From Oscillospiraceae bacterium (GTDB lineage Bacteria; Bacillota; Clostridia; Oscillospirales; Acutalibacteraceae): a DNA stretch of 5,393 bases. The notes under the pieces were generated by a model. That model was given only the letters and a program-made list of their open reading frames with translations. It searched no databases and was not told the DNA's origin. The DNA is taken from assembly GCA_003520555.1 (NCBI GenBank), contig DOUO01000012.1, forward strand, positions 1-5,393. Reading direction: 5' to 3'. The translations under genes were made by a program, and so were the position numbers. Positions within the stretch are counted from its first letter, which is position 1. The number at the start of each line of letters is the position of its first letter. Of this stretch, positions 1 to 5,393 are shown in pieces.

Positions 1-492
1 GAAGCCTTCGTTATAAACTGTGATGTGCTGACCGTAGTACTGGCTGCCCTGGGTTGTGCAGACTGTGTTCTTCAGATAGAAGAAGTAAGCTGTACCCTGG
101 ATAAGACCCAGCGCCACGGTTACGTAACGCGTTATTGTACCAATCTTGCGTCTGCCGGCTTCGCCCTCTTTTGTAAGTCTTTCAAGAGCGGGGATAGCTA
201 CGCAGAGAAGCTGGATGATAATTGAGCTGTTGATGTAAGGTGTGATACCCATAGCGAACAGGGTTGCGTTTGAAAAAGCGCCGCCCGAAAGTGTGTTCAG
301 GTATGCCACCATGTTTGTGCTTGCGTCGGTAAGGTCCTGGCTGGGAGTCATAACCTCCGCAAGTACGTTTGTGTCAAGAAACGGAACGGGGATAACCGAA
401 CCTACTCTGAACACAATGATAATCAAAAGTGTGAATAAAATCTTTTTTCTCAGGTCGGGAATTGACCAAGCGTTTTTAATTATTTTAAACAA
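1..492 (-). CDS. secY: Protein translocase subunit SecY (3' end cut by window)
   Basis: SecY is the membrane pore of the Sec translocase, working with SecE, SecG and SecA for export and with signal recognition particle for membrane insertion. The first 164 of about 430 residues are present; the frame runs open to base 1. The start is TTG at 492, giving MFKIIKNAWSIPDLRKKILF, which matches the usual N-terminus; no better start is near. Helix 1 is at about 18-38 (ILFTLLIIIVFRVGSVIPVP), the plug region at about 60-75 (LSGGAFSN), helix 2 at about 79-101 (FAMGITPYINSSIIIQLL), the cytosolic loop ERLTKEGEAGRRKI at 104-117 and helix 3 at about 122-140. A Gln/Tyr-rich periplasmic loop follows before the cut. 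There is one base between the rplO stop and this start. Confidence 0.97.
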   Translation of the reverse strand, partial: MFKIIKNAWSIPDLRKKILFTLLIIIVFRVGSVIPVPFLDTNVLAEVMTPSQDLTDASTNMVAYLNTLSGGAFSNATLFAMGITPYINSSIIIQLLCVAIPALERLTKEGEAGRRKIGTITRYVTVALGLIQGTAYFFYLKNTVCTTQGSQYYGQHITVYNEGF

Positions 493-493
493 C

Positions 494-937
494 TTAAATC
501 ACCTCTGCCTTTCCGCCCGCAGCCTCAATAGCGGCTTTAGCTGATTCGGAAAAAGCAGAAACCTTAACAGTGAGTTTTTTTTCAAGCTTGCCGTTGCCGA
601 GCACCTTAACTGCGTCAAAACCGTTTTTAACAACGCCGGCAGCCTTAAGCGCCTCCACATCAACAGTGTCGCCATCGTTAAACTTTCTGTTTAATGTGCT
701 GAGGTTAATAGCAACTACGTTTTTTGCAAAGATGTTGTTGAAACCTCTCTTGGGGACACGACGCTGCAAAGGCATCTGACCGCCTTCAAAGCCCGGACGG
801 ATGCTTCCGCCTGAACGCGACTTCTGTCCTTTTTGTCCCTTACCGGCTGTTTTTCCCCAGCCTGAGCCGTGACCTCTGCCGATTCTTCTTGAGCCTTTCT
901 TTGAGCCCTCAACCGGTGAAAGTTCATGTAACTTCAT
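494..937 (-). CDS. rplO: 50S ribosomal protein L15
   Basis: L15 (uL15) reaches deep into 23S rRNA with a long basic N-terminal extension and is important in late 50S assembly. From ATG at 937 the protein is 147 aa, beginning [20 protein letters not shown]. The glycine- and arginine-rich arm at about 15-65 includes [19 protein letters not shown] and [20 protein letters not shown] globular C-terminal domain follows with [11 protein letters not shown] and a final [14 protein letters not shown] longer frame from GTG 946 is rejected because that codon overlaps the SD. The TAA stop is one base from the secY start, and the end of the gene holds the secY SD, so coupling is likely. Confidence 0.98.
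   Translation of the reverse strand: MKLHELSPVEGSKKGSRRIGRGHGSGWGKTAGKGQKGQKSRSGGSIRPGFEGGQMPLQRRVPKRGFNNIFAKNVVAINLSTLNRKFNDGDTVDVEALKAAGVVKNGFDAVKVLGNGKLEKKLTVKVSAFSESAKAAIEAAGGKAEVI
498..506 (-). promoter_or_regulatory. Ribosome binding site for secY inside the end of rplO
   Basis: AGAGGTGAT on the minus strand is a long match to the anti-SD of 16S rRNA. The GAGG core ends 9 nt before the TTG at 492. It overlaps the last rplO codons, so ribosomes finishing rplO are placed over the secY start. Confidence 0.75.
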
Positions 938-945
938 AGTTCGCA

Positions 946-952
946 CCTCCTT
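946..952 (-). promoter_or_regulatory. Ribosome binding site deciding the start of rplO
   Basis: AAGGAGG on the minus strand, 8 nt before ATG at 937. The in-frame GTG at 946 begins with the last G of this SD, so it cannot be the start. Confidence 0.9.
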
Positions 953-954
953 GC

Positions 955-1125
955 TTACGCTTCACTAACCTCTACGAGGTGGATGATTTTTGCTACCTTA
1001 CCCTTTGTCTGAGCGTTATCGGGCTGTGTTGATGTGTCGCCGATTTTTCTCAGACCCAAAGCATGGGCGGTTGCAATCTGATCTTTTTTAGAGCCGATAA
1101 GGCTTTTAACTAATTTTACTGTCAT
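955..1125 (-). CDS. rpmD: 50S ribosomal protein L30
   Basis: L30 (uL30) is a small protein on the 50S surface; it is absent from some bacterial lineages, so its presence is informative. The gene is 56 codons plus TAA. The product begins [20 protein letters not shown], continues with [19 protein letters not shown] and ends HLVEVSEA. The LVKS-IG and GL-KI--T patterns are the family core. The ATG has GGGAGG (1135-1140) with a 9-nt spacer. It lies between rpsE and rplO, its normal place, with gaps of 18 and 17 nt. Confidence 0.97.
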   Translation of the reverse strand: MTVKLVKSLIGSKKDQIATAHALGLRKIGDTSTQPDNAQTKGKVAKIIHLVEVSEA

Positions 1126-1143
1126 TACCTGCAACCTCCCTTA

Positions 1144-1641
1144 TTATAAAATTTCCTTTACGGATTTACCGCGGATAGCGGCAACCTCTTCGGCGGTTCT
1201 GAGAGCGCCGAGTCCCTGAAGTGTTGCTCTAACAACATTGCAGGGGTTGTTTGAACGCAGAGCCTTTGTTCTGATATCCTTGATACCAACGGCTTCAACA
1301 ACCGCACGGACAGGACCGCCGGCGATTACACCGGTACCGGGAGCAGCGGGCTTCATAAGAACTCTGCCTGCGCCGTATTCGCCGATGATTTCGTGCGGAA
1401 TGGTAGTGCCTCTGAGCGAAACCTTCATAAGGTTTTTCTTGGCGTCCTCAATGCCCTTGCGGATAGCGTCGGGAACTTCGCCCGCCTTGCCGATACCGAA
1501 ACCAACGGTGCCGTTGCCGTCGCCTACAACTACCAAAGCTGCAAACTTGAAGATACGGCCGCCCTTAACCGTCTTTGATACACGGTTAATGGTAACTACT
1601 CTTTCCTTTAATTCGCCTGTTGCTTCTACTTTATTAGCCAA
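1144..1641 (-). CDS. rpsE: 30S ribosomal protein S5
   Basis: S5 (uS5) sits at the mRNA entry side of the 30S subunit and affects decoding fidelity; loop residues near the N-terminus are known sites of spectinomycin resistance. The 165 aa protein is normal in length. It starts with TTG ([20 protein letters not shown]). The dsRNA-binding-like S5 domain is at about 10-75 with the signature [19 protein letters not shown] at 26-44 and [17 protein letters not shown] at 47-63. The C-terminal domain has [19 protein letters not shown] at 92-110. No deletion is visible in the spectinomycin loop. Two TAA stops follow in tandem (1144-1146 and 1141-1143). The gap to rpmD is 18 nt. Confidence 0.98.
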   Translation of the reverse strand: MANKVEATGELKERVVTINRVSKTVKGGRIFKFAALVVVGDGNGTVGFGIGKAGEVPDAIRKGIEDAKKNLMKVSLRGTTIPHEIIGEYGAGRVLMKPAAPGTGVIAGGPVRAVVEAVGIKDIRTKALRSNNPCNVVRATLQGLGALRTAEEVAAIRGKSVKEIL

Positions 1642-1648
1642 AGTTATT

Positions 1649-1654
1649 CCTCCT
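1649..1654 (-). promoter_or_regulatory. Ribosome binding site deciding the TTG start of rpsE
   Basis: AGGAGG on the minus strand with a 7-nt spacer to TTG at 1641. No ATG or GTG lies nearby in frame at a usable distance, so TTG is the supported start. Confidence 0.87.
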
Positions 1655-1659
1655 GTTCC

Positions 1660-2019
1660 TTAGAAATTGAGGCCGCCCTCGCGAGCGCCTTCGGCCAATT
1701 CCTTAACACGGCCGTGATAAATATTTCCGCCTCTGTCGAATACAACCGTGGCGATGTTCTTTTCCTTGGCGCGCTCTGCTACGAGCTTGCCGACTGCTCT
1801 TGCTGCTTCTTTATTTCCGCCATTACCTGTGATGGTCTTGTCAAGGCTTGAAGCCTGGGCAAGAGTAACACCGGCTACGTCATCAATAATCTGAGCGTAG
1901 ATGTTGTTGGTGGAGCGGAATACGCACAAACGCGGGCACTGAGCAGTACCGCTGATTTTACCGCGGACTCTCTTATGGCGTTTTGCGCGTGCCTTTTTTG
2001 TATCAGGTCTGCTTACCAT
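1660..2019 (-). CDS. rplR: 50S ribosomal protein L18
   Basis: L18 (uL18) binds 5S rRNA and, with L5 encoded upstream, joins it to the central protuberance. The 119 aa protein begins [20 protein letters not shown], the basic flexible arm, and continues with [20 protein letters not shown]. The end is the family signature [20 protein letters not shown] at 94-113, followed by EGGLNF. The ATG has an AAGGAG SD 9 nt upstream, slightly weaker than its neighbours. The stop is TAA, 18 nt before rpsE. Confidence 0.98.
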   Translation of the reverse strand: MVSRPDTKKARAKRHKRVRGKISGTAQCPRLCVFRSTNNIYAQIIDDVAGVTLAQASSLDKTITGNGGNKEAARAVGKLVAERAKEKNIATVVFDRGGNIYHGRVKELAEGAREGGLNF

Positions 2020-2036
2020 TATTTTTCACTCCTTAA

Positions 2037-2579
2037 TTATTTACCCTTACCGGCCTTGCCTTCCTTGCGGCGGATATATTCGTCAACGTACTTAATACCT
2101 TTGCCCTTATAGGGTTCGGGCGGACGTTTTTCTCTAACCTCGGCAGCAAACTGACCAACCTTTTGCTTATCAATGCCGACGATGATGATGGTGTTGGGGT
2201 CCGGAACTTCAATTTTGATGTCCTGGGTATCCTCAACAATAACCTGGTGTGAATAACCGAGGTTCATAACGCACTTGTTGCCCTGCTTTTGAACACGGTA
2301 ACCTACGCCGTTAACCTTAAGCTCCTTTTTGTAGCCGTCTGTAACGCCAACCACCATATTGTGGATAAGTGTTCTTGTAAGGCCGTGAAGCGAACGGTTT
2401 TCTTTTTTGTCGTCGGGACGGCTTACTTCAATTTCAGCGCCCTTGACCTCTACTGTCATATTCTGGTTGTACTTCATGTCCAAAGTACCCTTAGGTCCCT
2501 TGACAGTGATAACACCGTTGTCGATTTTTACCTCAACTCCGGCGGGAATATTTATAGGTTTTCTTCCAATTCGAGACAT
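2037..2579 (-). CDS. rplF: 50S ribosomal protein L6
   Basis: L6 (uL6) is made of two similar domains and binds 23S rRNA near the sarcin-ricin loop, close to where elongation factors act. The 180 aa product has the normal length. It begins MSRIGRKPINIPAGVEV, continues with a first domain to about residue 82, then GYKKELKVNGVGYRVQ at 82-97. The hallmark PEPYKGKGI lies at 154-162, followed by a basic tail RRKEGKAGKGK. The ATG has AGGAGG 7 nt upstream. The stop is TAA, 17 nt before rplR. No unusual insertions are seen. Confidence 0.98.
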   Translation of the reverse strand: MSRIGRKPINIPAGVEVKIDNGVITVKGPKGTLDMKYNQNMTVEVKGAEIEVSRPDDKKENRSLHGLTRTLIHNMVVGVTDGYKKELKVNGVGYRVQKQGNKCVMNLGYSHQVIVEDTQDIKIEVPDPNTIIIVGIDKQKVGQFAAEVREKRPPEPYKGKGIKYVDEYIRRKEGKAGKGK

Positions 2580-2593
2580 TATCGCACCTCCTC

Positions 2594-2992
2594 TTACCAG
2601 ATGTAAGCCAGAACCTCGCCGCCGACATGCTGTGCTCTTGCTTCGCGGTCTGTCATTACACCCTTAGATGTTGAAATAATTGCAACGCCAAGGCCCTTCA
2701 TTACCTTAGGCATATCTTCTGCATTGCTGTAAATACGCAAACCGGGCTTTGACACTCTTCTGAGACCTGTGATAACCGGTCTTTTGCCCTCAAGGTACTT
2801 AAGAGTAACCTTGATGATGCCCTGCTTGCCGTCCTCAATAACTGTGAAATTCTTGATGTAGCCTTCGTCTGCAAGAATCTGACAAATAGATTTCTTGAGG
2901 TTTGAAGCAGGAATTTCAACAGAATCATGCTTAGCTGCGTTAGCGTTACGAATTCTTGTAAGTAAATCAGCTATTGTATCTGTAATCTGCAT
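2594..2992 (-). CDS. rpsH: 30S ribosomal protein S8
   Basis: S8 (uS8) binds helix 21 of 16S rRNA and organises the central domain of the 30S subunit. In E. coli it is also the translational repressor of the spc operon. The 132 aa protein has the typical length and starts [20 protein letters not shown]. The N-terminal domain is at about 1-65, and VSKPGLRIY lies at 80-88. The signature [17 protein letters not shown] is at 102-118, and the end is GGEVLAYIW. The ATG follows AAGGAGG at a 10-nt spacing. The stop is TAA, 14 nt before rplF. Whether S8 autoregulates here cannot be told from the sequence. Confidence 0.98.
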   Translation of the reverse strand: MQITDTIADLLTRIRNANAAKHDSVEIPASNLKKSICQILADEGYIKNFTVIEDGKQGIIKVTLKYLEGKRPVITGLRRVSKPGLRIYSNAEDMPKVMKGLGVAIISTSKGVMTDREARAQHVGGEVLAYIW

Positions 2993-3011
2993 TACCTTTT
3001 ATCCTCCTTGC

Positions 3012-3197
3012 TTACCAGCTTGCTTTCTTTACACCCGGGATTTCGCCCTTGTAAGCGAGCTCACGGAAGCAAATACGACAAATACCATACTTGCGGAGGT
3101 AGGCGTGTGGTCTTCCGCAGATGTTACATCTTGAATATTCTCTTGTAGAGAACTTCTGCTTTCTCTGCTGTTTAACTTTCATTGATGTCTTAGCCAC
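3012..3197 (-). CDS. rpsN: 30S ribosomal protein S14, zinc-binding type Z
   Basis: S14 (uS14) belongs to the 3' domain of the 30S subunit and is a late assembly protein near the A-site side of the head. This is the short 61 aa zinc form, begun by GTG ([13 protein letters not shown]). Cys24-x2-Cys27 (CNIC) and Cys40-x2-Cys43 (CRIC) would bind zinc. [20 protein letters not shown] and the terminal [11 protein letters not shown] are classic for the type. The standard long form without cysteines, used as a zinc-saving substitute in some bacteria, would be encoded elsewhere if it exists. Spacing is 12 nt from rplE and 19 nt to rpsH. The stop is TAA. Confidence 0.98.
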   Translation of the reverse strand: MAKTSMKVKQQRKQKFSTREYSRCNICGRPHAYLRKYGICRICFRELAYKGEIPGVKKASW

Positions 3198-3204
3198 AAC
3201 AATC

Positions 3205-3211
3205 CCTCCTT
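3205..3211 (-). promoter_or_regulatory. Ribosome binding site deciding the GTG start of rpsN
   Basis: AAGGAGG on the minus strand, 7 nt before GTG at 3197 and overlapping the rplE TAA stop. The alternative ATG at codon 6 would lie 22 nt from the SD. Confidence 0.87.
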
Positions 3212-3749
3212 ACTTTGAAAACGGTGCGCCCATCAGCTTTAAGAGCTCACGAGCCTCTTCGTCTGTTTTCGCGGTTGTTACAAAACAGATGTCCATACCG
3301 CGAACCTTGTCAATCTTATCATAGTCAATCTCAGGGAAAATGAGCTGTTCCTTAAGACCCATGCTGTAGTTGCCTCTGCCGTCGAAAGAGTTGGGGTTGA
3401 TACCTCTGAAGTCTCTTACGCGGGGGAGGGCTACGTTGAAGAATCTGTCAAGGAATTCATACATTCTGTCGCCGCGAAGTGTTACCTTTACGCCGATGGG
3501 CATGCCTTCTCTGAGCTTGAAGTTAGCGACTGACTTTCTTGCACGGCAAACAAGCGGCTTCTGACCGGTAATCTGTGAGAGATCCTTGCAGATAGCGTCG
3601 ATAACCTTTGAGTTTTCTCTTGCTTCACCCGCGCCGACGTTGACAACGATTTTGTCAAGCTTCGGAATTTGCATAGTGCTCTTGTAGGAGAACTTTGACA
3701 TAAGAGCAGGTGCAACTTCTTTTGAATAATATTCTTTAAGTCTTGCCAT
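3210..3749 (-). CDS. rplE: 50S ribosomal protein L5
   Basis: L5 (uL5) binds 5S rRNA together with L18 and helps dock the 5S particle in the central protuberance; it also contacts P-site tRNA. The 179 aa length is normal. It starts [17 protein letters not shown], with the signature [16 protein letters not shown] at 28-43, [20 protein letters not shown] at 61-80, [11 protein letters not shown] at 108-118, [20 protein letters not shown] at 126-145 and a C-terminal MGAPF. The ATG has AAGGAGG 9 nt upstream, overlapping the rplX stop codon. The TAA stop overlaps the rpsN SD in the same way. An inverted repeat frames the start codon. Confidence 0.98.
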   Translation of the reverse strand: MARLKEYYSKEVAPALMSKFSYKSTMQIPKLDKIVVNVGAGEARENSKVIDAICKDLSQITGQKPLVCRARKSVANFKLREGMPIGVKVTLRGDRMYEFLDRFFNVALPRVRDFRGINPNSFDGRGNYSMGLKEQLIFPEIDYDKIDKVRGMDICFVTTAKTDEEARELLKLMGAPFSK

Positions 3750-3769
3750 ATCTTATTTCCTCCTTAAAG
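3734..3769 (-). repeat. 7-bp inverted repeat flanking the rplE SD and start codon
   Basis: In the mRNA, CUUUAAG (3769-3763) is perfectly complementary to CUUAAAG (3740-3734) across a 22-nt loop. The loop holds most of the SD and the ATG of rplE, and the stem takes up the first bases of the SD. The stem is A/U rich, so it is weak. Its position is similar to the E. coli spc site where S8 represses translation from the rplE start, but no S8-site consensus is recognised here. Function is speculative. Confidence 0.25.
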
Positions 3770-4081
3770 CGCTTCGCCGCATTTAGCGCAAATTCTGCCC
3801 TTTGAGCCGTCCTCATAAAGCTTATGACCTACTCTTGTGGGCTTTTTGCAGCGCGGACAAACGATTTGAACCTTTGAAGCGTACATAGCACCCTCGGCCT
3901 TAATAATGCCGCCCTGTTCACCCATCTTTCTGGGCTTAACATGCTTGGATACCATGTTAACTTTTTCTACAATAACTTTGCCTTCTTTGGGGCTTACAGC
4001 CATAACCTGGCCTTTTTTGCCCTTATCCTTACCGCTGATTACGATAACGGTGTCGCCTGTTTTTACATGAACTTTACTCAT
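3764..4081 (-). CDS. rplX: 50S ribosomal protein L24, four-cysteine form
   Basis: L24 (uL24) is an assembly initiator that binds the 5' domain of 23S rRNA close to the exit tunnel. From the ATG at 4081 the protein is 105 aa and begins MSKVHVKTGDTVIVISGKDK. The KOW motif covers about residues 7-34. The core NMVSKHVKPRKMGEQGGI is at about 42-59. The C-terminal part carries CPRC (75-78) and CAKC (98-101), a CxxC pair set fitting a zinc-ribbon-like site; cysteine-containing L24 is common in Clostridia, while B. subtilis has lost these residues. The open frame extends upstream to 4114 but overlaps rplN and lacks SD support. The TAA stop forms part of the rplE SD (TAAGGAGG). Confidence 0.98.
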   Translation of the reverse strand: MSKVHVKTGDTVIVISGKDKGKKGQVMAVSPKEGKVIVEKVNMVSKHVKPRKMGEQGGIIKAEGAMYASKVQIVCPRCKKPTRVGHKLYEDGSKGRICAKCGEAL

Positions 4082-4088
4082 TGTGACA

Positions 4089-4093
4089 CCTCC
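4089..4093 (-). promoter_or_regulatory. Ribosome binding site deciding the start of rplX
   Basis: GGAGG on the minus strand, 7 nt before ATG at 4081. It rules out the longer reading frame from 4114, which would begin inside the rplN coding end and add 11 non-family residues. Confidence 0.88.
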
Positions 4094-4094
4094 A

Positions 4095-4463
4095 TTAAAG
4101 TACTTCCGGAGCAAGTGACAAAATCTTCATGAAGTCCTTGTCACGAAGCTCTCTTGCTACGGGTCCGAAGATACGAGTACCGCGGGGGTTCTTATCTTCC
4201 TTAATAATAACAGCTGCGTTTTCATCAAAACGGATGTAAGTGCCGTCTTCGCGTCTTACGCCCTTTGCGGAACGAACGACAACAGCTCTTACAACGTCGC
4301 CCTTTTTAACAACGCCGCCGGGTGCTGCTTTTTTAACTGAAGCAACTATAATATCGCCGATGTTGGCATATCTCCTTCTGGTACCGCCGAGTACACGAAT
4401 GCACATAAGTTCCTTTGCGCCGGTGTTGTCGGCAACCTTGAGGATGGTTTGCTGCTGAATCAC
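4095..4463 (-). CDS. rplN: 50S ribosomal protein L14
   Basis: L14 (uL14) lies at the subunit interface of the 50S particle, contacts 16S rRNA in bridge B8, and is the docking site of the silencing factor RsfS. The 122 aa length is exactly typical. It begins [19 protein letters not shown] and contains [30 protein letters not shown] and the signature region [20 protein letters not shown] at about 78-97. The start is GTG, supported by AAGGAGG 8 nt upstream and by the conserved N-terminus. The stop is TAA, 13 nt before rplX. It is the first gene of the classical spc operon; here no promoter is evident before it, so it is probably co-transcribed with the S10 part, as in Bacillus subtilis. Confidence 0.98.
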   Translation of the reverse strand: MIQQQTILKVADNTGAKELMCIRVLGGTRRRYANIGDIIVASVKKAAPGGVVKKGDVVRAVVVRSAKGVRREDGTYIRFDENAAVIIKEDKNPRGTRIFGPVARELRDKDFMKILSLAPEVL

Positions 4464-4471
4464 AGTAGATT

Positions 4472-4478
4472 CCTCCTT
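4472..4478 (-). promoter_or_regulatory. Ribosome binding site deciding the GTG start of rplN
   Basis: AAGGAGG on the minus strand with an 8-nt spacer to GTG at 4463. The resulting protein starts MIQQQT, as L14 does in most bacteria. Confidence 0.88.
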
Positions 4479-4486
4479 ATCTGTAT

Positions 4487-4529
4487 TAAGCCCTGCTGTT
4501 ACACGCCAAAAACGTGCAACCTTGGCTTA
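4487..4529 (-). other. Two-part RNA hairpin in the rpsQ-rplN gap
   Basis: In the mRNA, UAAGCC (4529-4524) can pair with GGCUUA (4492-4487) as 6 bp. GUUGCACG (4520-4513) can pair with CGUGUAAC (4505-4498) as 8 bp including one G-U. The loop is UUUUUGG and the internal loop is 3 by 5 nt. The structure ends 8 nt before the rplN SD. It is not followed by a U-run, so it does not look like an intrinsic terminator. It could be an RNA processing or stability element, or a protein-binding regulatory site for rplN. Base pairing is seen directly; function is inference, and I do not recognise it as a named RNA family. Confidence 0.5.
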
Positions 4530-4546
4530 TCTGTTTGCCGCTAAAC

Positions 4547-4804
4547 TTATTTAGCTTTCTCAATAATCTCGACGAGTCTCCATCTTTTATCCTTAGAAAG
4601 AGGACGGGTCTCCATAATCTTTACACGGTCGCCTACGCCGCACTCGTTGTTTTCGTCGTGTGCCTTAAAGCGAACGGTACGCTTAACAATTTTGTTATAA
4701 AGCTTATGCTTAACACTGTCTTCAACGGCAACAACGATTGTCTTGTCCATTTTGTCGGAAACAACCCTGCCTACAACAGTCTTTCTCATGTTTCTGTCAC
4801 TCAC
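4547..4804 (-). CDS. rpsQ: 30S ribosomal protein S17
   Basis: S17 (uS17) is a primary 16S rRNA-binding protein with an OB fold, needed early in small-subunit assembly. The 85 aa product matches the family length. It shows [19 protein letters not shown] near the N-terminus and the signature [18 protein letters not shown] at about 58-75. The start is a GTG (MSDRNMRKT), chosen because AGGAGG lies 8 nt upstream. The ATG at codon 6 is a poorer choice because it would be 23 nt from that SD and would lose part of the conserved N-terminal arm. The stop is TAA. The gap that follows (83 nt) is the largest in the window and holds a hairpin. Confidence 0.98.
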   Translation of the reverse strand: MSDRNMRKTVVGRVVSDKMDKTIVVAVEDSVKHKLYNKIVKRTVRFKAHDENNECGVGDRVKIMETRPLSKDKRWRLVEIIEKAK

Positions 4805-4812
4805 TGTTAAGT

Positions 4813-4818
4813 CCTCCT
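4813..4818 (-). promoter_or_regulatory. Ribosome binding site deciding the GTG start of rpsQ
   Basis: AGGAGG on the minus strand, 8 nt before the GTG at 4804. The next in-frame ATG is 15 nt further downstream, outside normal SD spacing, so GTG is the likelier start. Confidence 0.85.
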
Positions 4819-4821
4819 CTC

Positions 4822-5025
4822 TTAGTCTACTGTGCCGTTGAGCTCACGCTGACGAAGAACGGTGGATACTCTTGCAATGTCCTTCTTTACGGCACCGATT
4901 CTGTTTGAGTTTTCGAGCTGATTAACAGCAAGCTGAAAACGAAGATTGAAAAGCTCTTCCTTAAGCTCGGTGAGCTTTGTCTGAAGCTCTTCACCTGTGA
5001 GTTCTCTGATATCTGAAGCTTTCAT
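4822..5025 (-). CDS. rpmC: 50S ribosomal protein L29
   Basis: L29 (uL29) is a small two-helix protein beside the polypeptide exit tunnel. With L23 it forms the docking area for trigger factor and signal recognition particle. The 67 aa product has the normal length. It begins [14 protein letters not shown] and carries the family core [20 protein letters not shown] at about residues 25-44, with helices at roughly 10-36 and 41-62 forming the antiparallel hairpin. The ATG start shares one base with the rplP stop. Its SD (GGAGGG, about 5036-5041) lies inside the rplP coding end. The stop is TAA, followed by a 17-nt gap to rpsQ. Confidence 0.98.
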   Translation of the reverse strand: MKASDIRELTGEELQTKLTELKEELFNLRFQLAVNQLENSNRIGAVKKDIARVSTVLRQRELNGTVD

Positions 5026-5393
5026 TACTGCTCACCCTCCTCTTTCTTCACAAATTTACACTTGATAGGGAGCTTGTTAGCGGCAAGACGCATAGCTTCT
5101 CTTGCGGTTGCTTCATCAACACCGCCGAGTTCGAACATAACTCTGCCGGGCTTAACAACTGCTACCCAATACTCAACGTTACCTTTACCTTTACCCATAC
5201 GGGTTTCGGCAGGTCTTGCGGTGATAGGCTTGTCAGGGAAAATCTTGATCCAAACCTTACCAAATCTCTTGCAGTAACGGGTCATTGCGATACGCGCTGC
5301 CTCGATCTGGTTCGAGGTTATCCATGCGGGCTGAAGTGCCTGTAAGCCGTACTCACCGTAGGTCACCTTGTTGCCGCGGGTAGCCTTGCCCTT
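5025..5393 (-). CDS. rplP: 50S ribosomal protein L16 (5' end cut by window)
   Basis: L16 (uL16) sits near the A-site tRNA and the peptidyl transferase centre of the large subunit and is a late assembly protein. The last 122 residues are present and the frame stays open to the window edge, where it begins [10 protein letters not shown]; about 15-20 N-terminal residues are missing compared with the usual 137-145 aa. A GTG at 5366 (Val in the family motif [14 protein letters not shown]) is internal, not the start. Recognisable parts are [49 protein letters not shown] and the acidic/lysine tail. The family usually has KRGGKVWI, whereas this copy reads KRFGKVWI. The TAA stop overlaps the rpmC ATG by one base (TAATG), and the last codons carry the rpmC ribosome binding site, so the two genes are probably translationally coupled. 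Confidence 0.98.
   Translation of the reverse strand, partial: KGKATRGNKVTYGEYGLQALQPAWITSNQIEAARIAMTRYCKRFGKVWIKIFPDKPITARPAETRMGKGKGNVEYWVAVVKPGRVMFELGGVDEATAREAMRLAANKLPIKCKFVKKEEGEQ

Noticed and set aside
484..498. TTTAA-TTAAA repeat around the secY TTG start
   Set aside because: Only five A/U pairs with a 5-nt loop; too weak to be a believable regulatory fold.
575..582. Run of eight A in the rplO message as a frameshift or slippage site
   Set aside because: It encodes the last A pair of a Glu codon plus two Lys codons in a normal full-length L15; no alternative product in the shifted frames is evident.
968..980. Small 5-bp palindrome ACCTC-TAC-GAGGT at the end of rpmD
   Set aside because: It is short, within coding sequence, with no U-run; it is expected by chance and lies before a closely spaced rplO.
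1238..1663. 141-codon open frame on the plus strand opposite rpsE
   Set aside because: It is a shadow of rpsE caused by codon bias; the protein is proline- and leucine-rich without family features, and no SD precedes its ATG. The same applies to the other plus-strand frames, including 242-544, 2289-2606, 2407-2667 and 4514-4810.
2033..2239. Short minus-strand frames overlapping rplF, rpsH, rplO and rplE in other phases
   Set aside because: They overlap well-supported ribosomal protein genes out of frame and resemble no family.
4487..4529. Intrinsic terminator after rpsQ
   Set aside because: The hairpin is followed by AUACAGAUAAGG, not a U-run, and the operon continues 8 nt later with the rplN SD.
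4464..4546. Promoter before rplN
   Set aside because: TTGCAC and TTGGCG could be -35 boxes, but no good -10 box lies at 16-18 nt; TAATAC sits at the wrong distance or matches only three of six bases.
1..5393. Mobile element, CRISPR array, phage gene or novel system
   Set aside because: Every stretch is accounted for by a canonical ribosomal protein and secY gene order with gaps of at most 83 nt; no repeats, transposase or foreign gene is present.

Overview
This window is a stretch of a bacterial ribosomal-protein superoperon, the end of the S10 part and most of the spc part. It reads entirely on the minus strand, from the right edge to the left. The transcription order is rplP (5' end cut by the window) - rpmC - rpsQ - rplN - rplX - rplE - rpsN - rpsH - rplF - rplR - rpsE - rpmD - rplO - secY (3' end cut). 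Twelve genes are complete. One of them, rpmD (L30, 56 codons at 955-1125), is easily missed because it is so short.

The gene order, the short zinc-type S14 (61 aa, four Cys), the four-Cys L24, the presence of L30 and the strong AAGGAGG-type Shine-Dalgarno (SD) sequences point to a Firmicute, most likely a member of Clostridia. An Oscillospiraceae/Ruminococcaceae-like gut anaerobe is my guess from the overall look of the proteins and moderate GC content. That placement is inference from memory, not from a search.

Layout: 5393-4547 holds rplP, rpmC and rpsQ. 4546-4464 is an 83-nt gap, the only sizeable intergenic space, and it contains a two-part hairpin ending 8 nt before the rplN SD. 4463-494 holds ten tightly packed ribosomal protein genes, rplN to rplO, with gaps of 12-19 nt. 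492-1 holds the first 164 codons of secY. No promoter, intrinsic terminator, tRNA, mobile element or CRISPR array is visible. No gene-free stretch exceeds 83 nt.

The genes work as one unit. Twelve ribosomal proteins of both subunits, plus the truncated L16, are made in matched amounts from one polycistronic mRNA. The message ends here in SecY, the pore of the general secretion channel; adk, map, infA and further genes usually follow in this family of operons, outside the window. All 13 visible stop codons are TAA, while 5 of 13 visible start codons are GTG or TTG. I do not see an undescribed system here. The best candidate for something new is the hairpin with a direct repeat between rpsQ and rplN.
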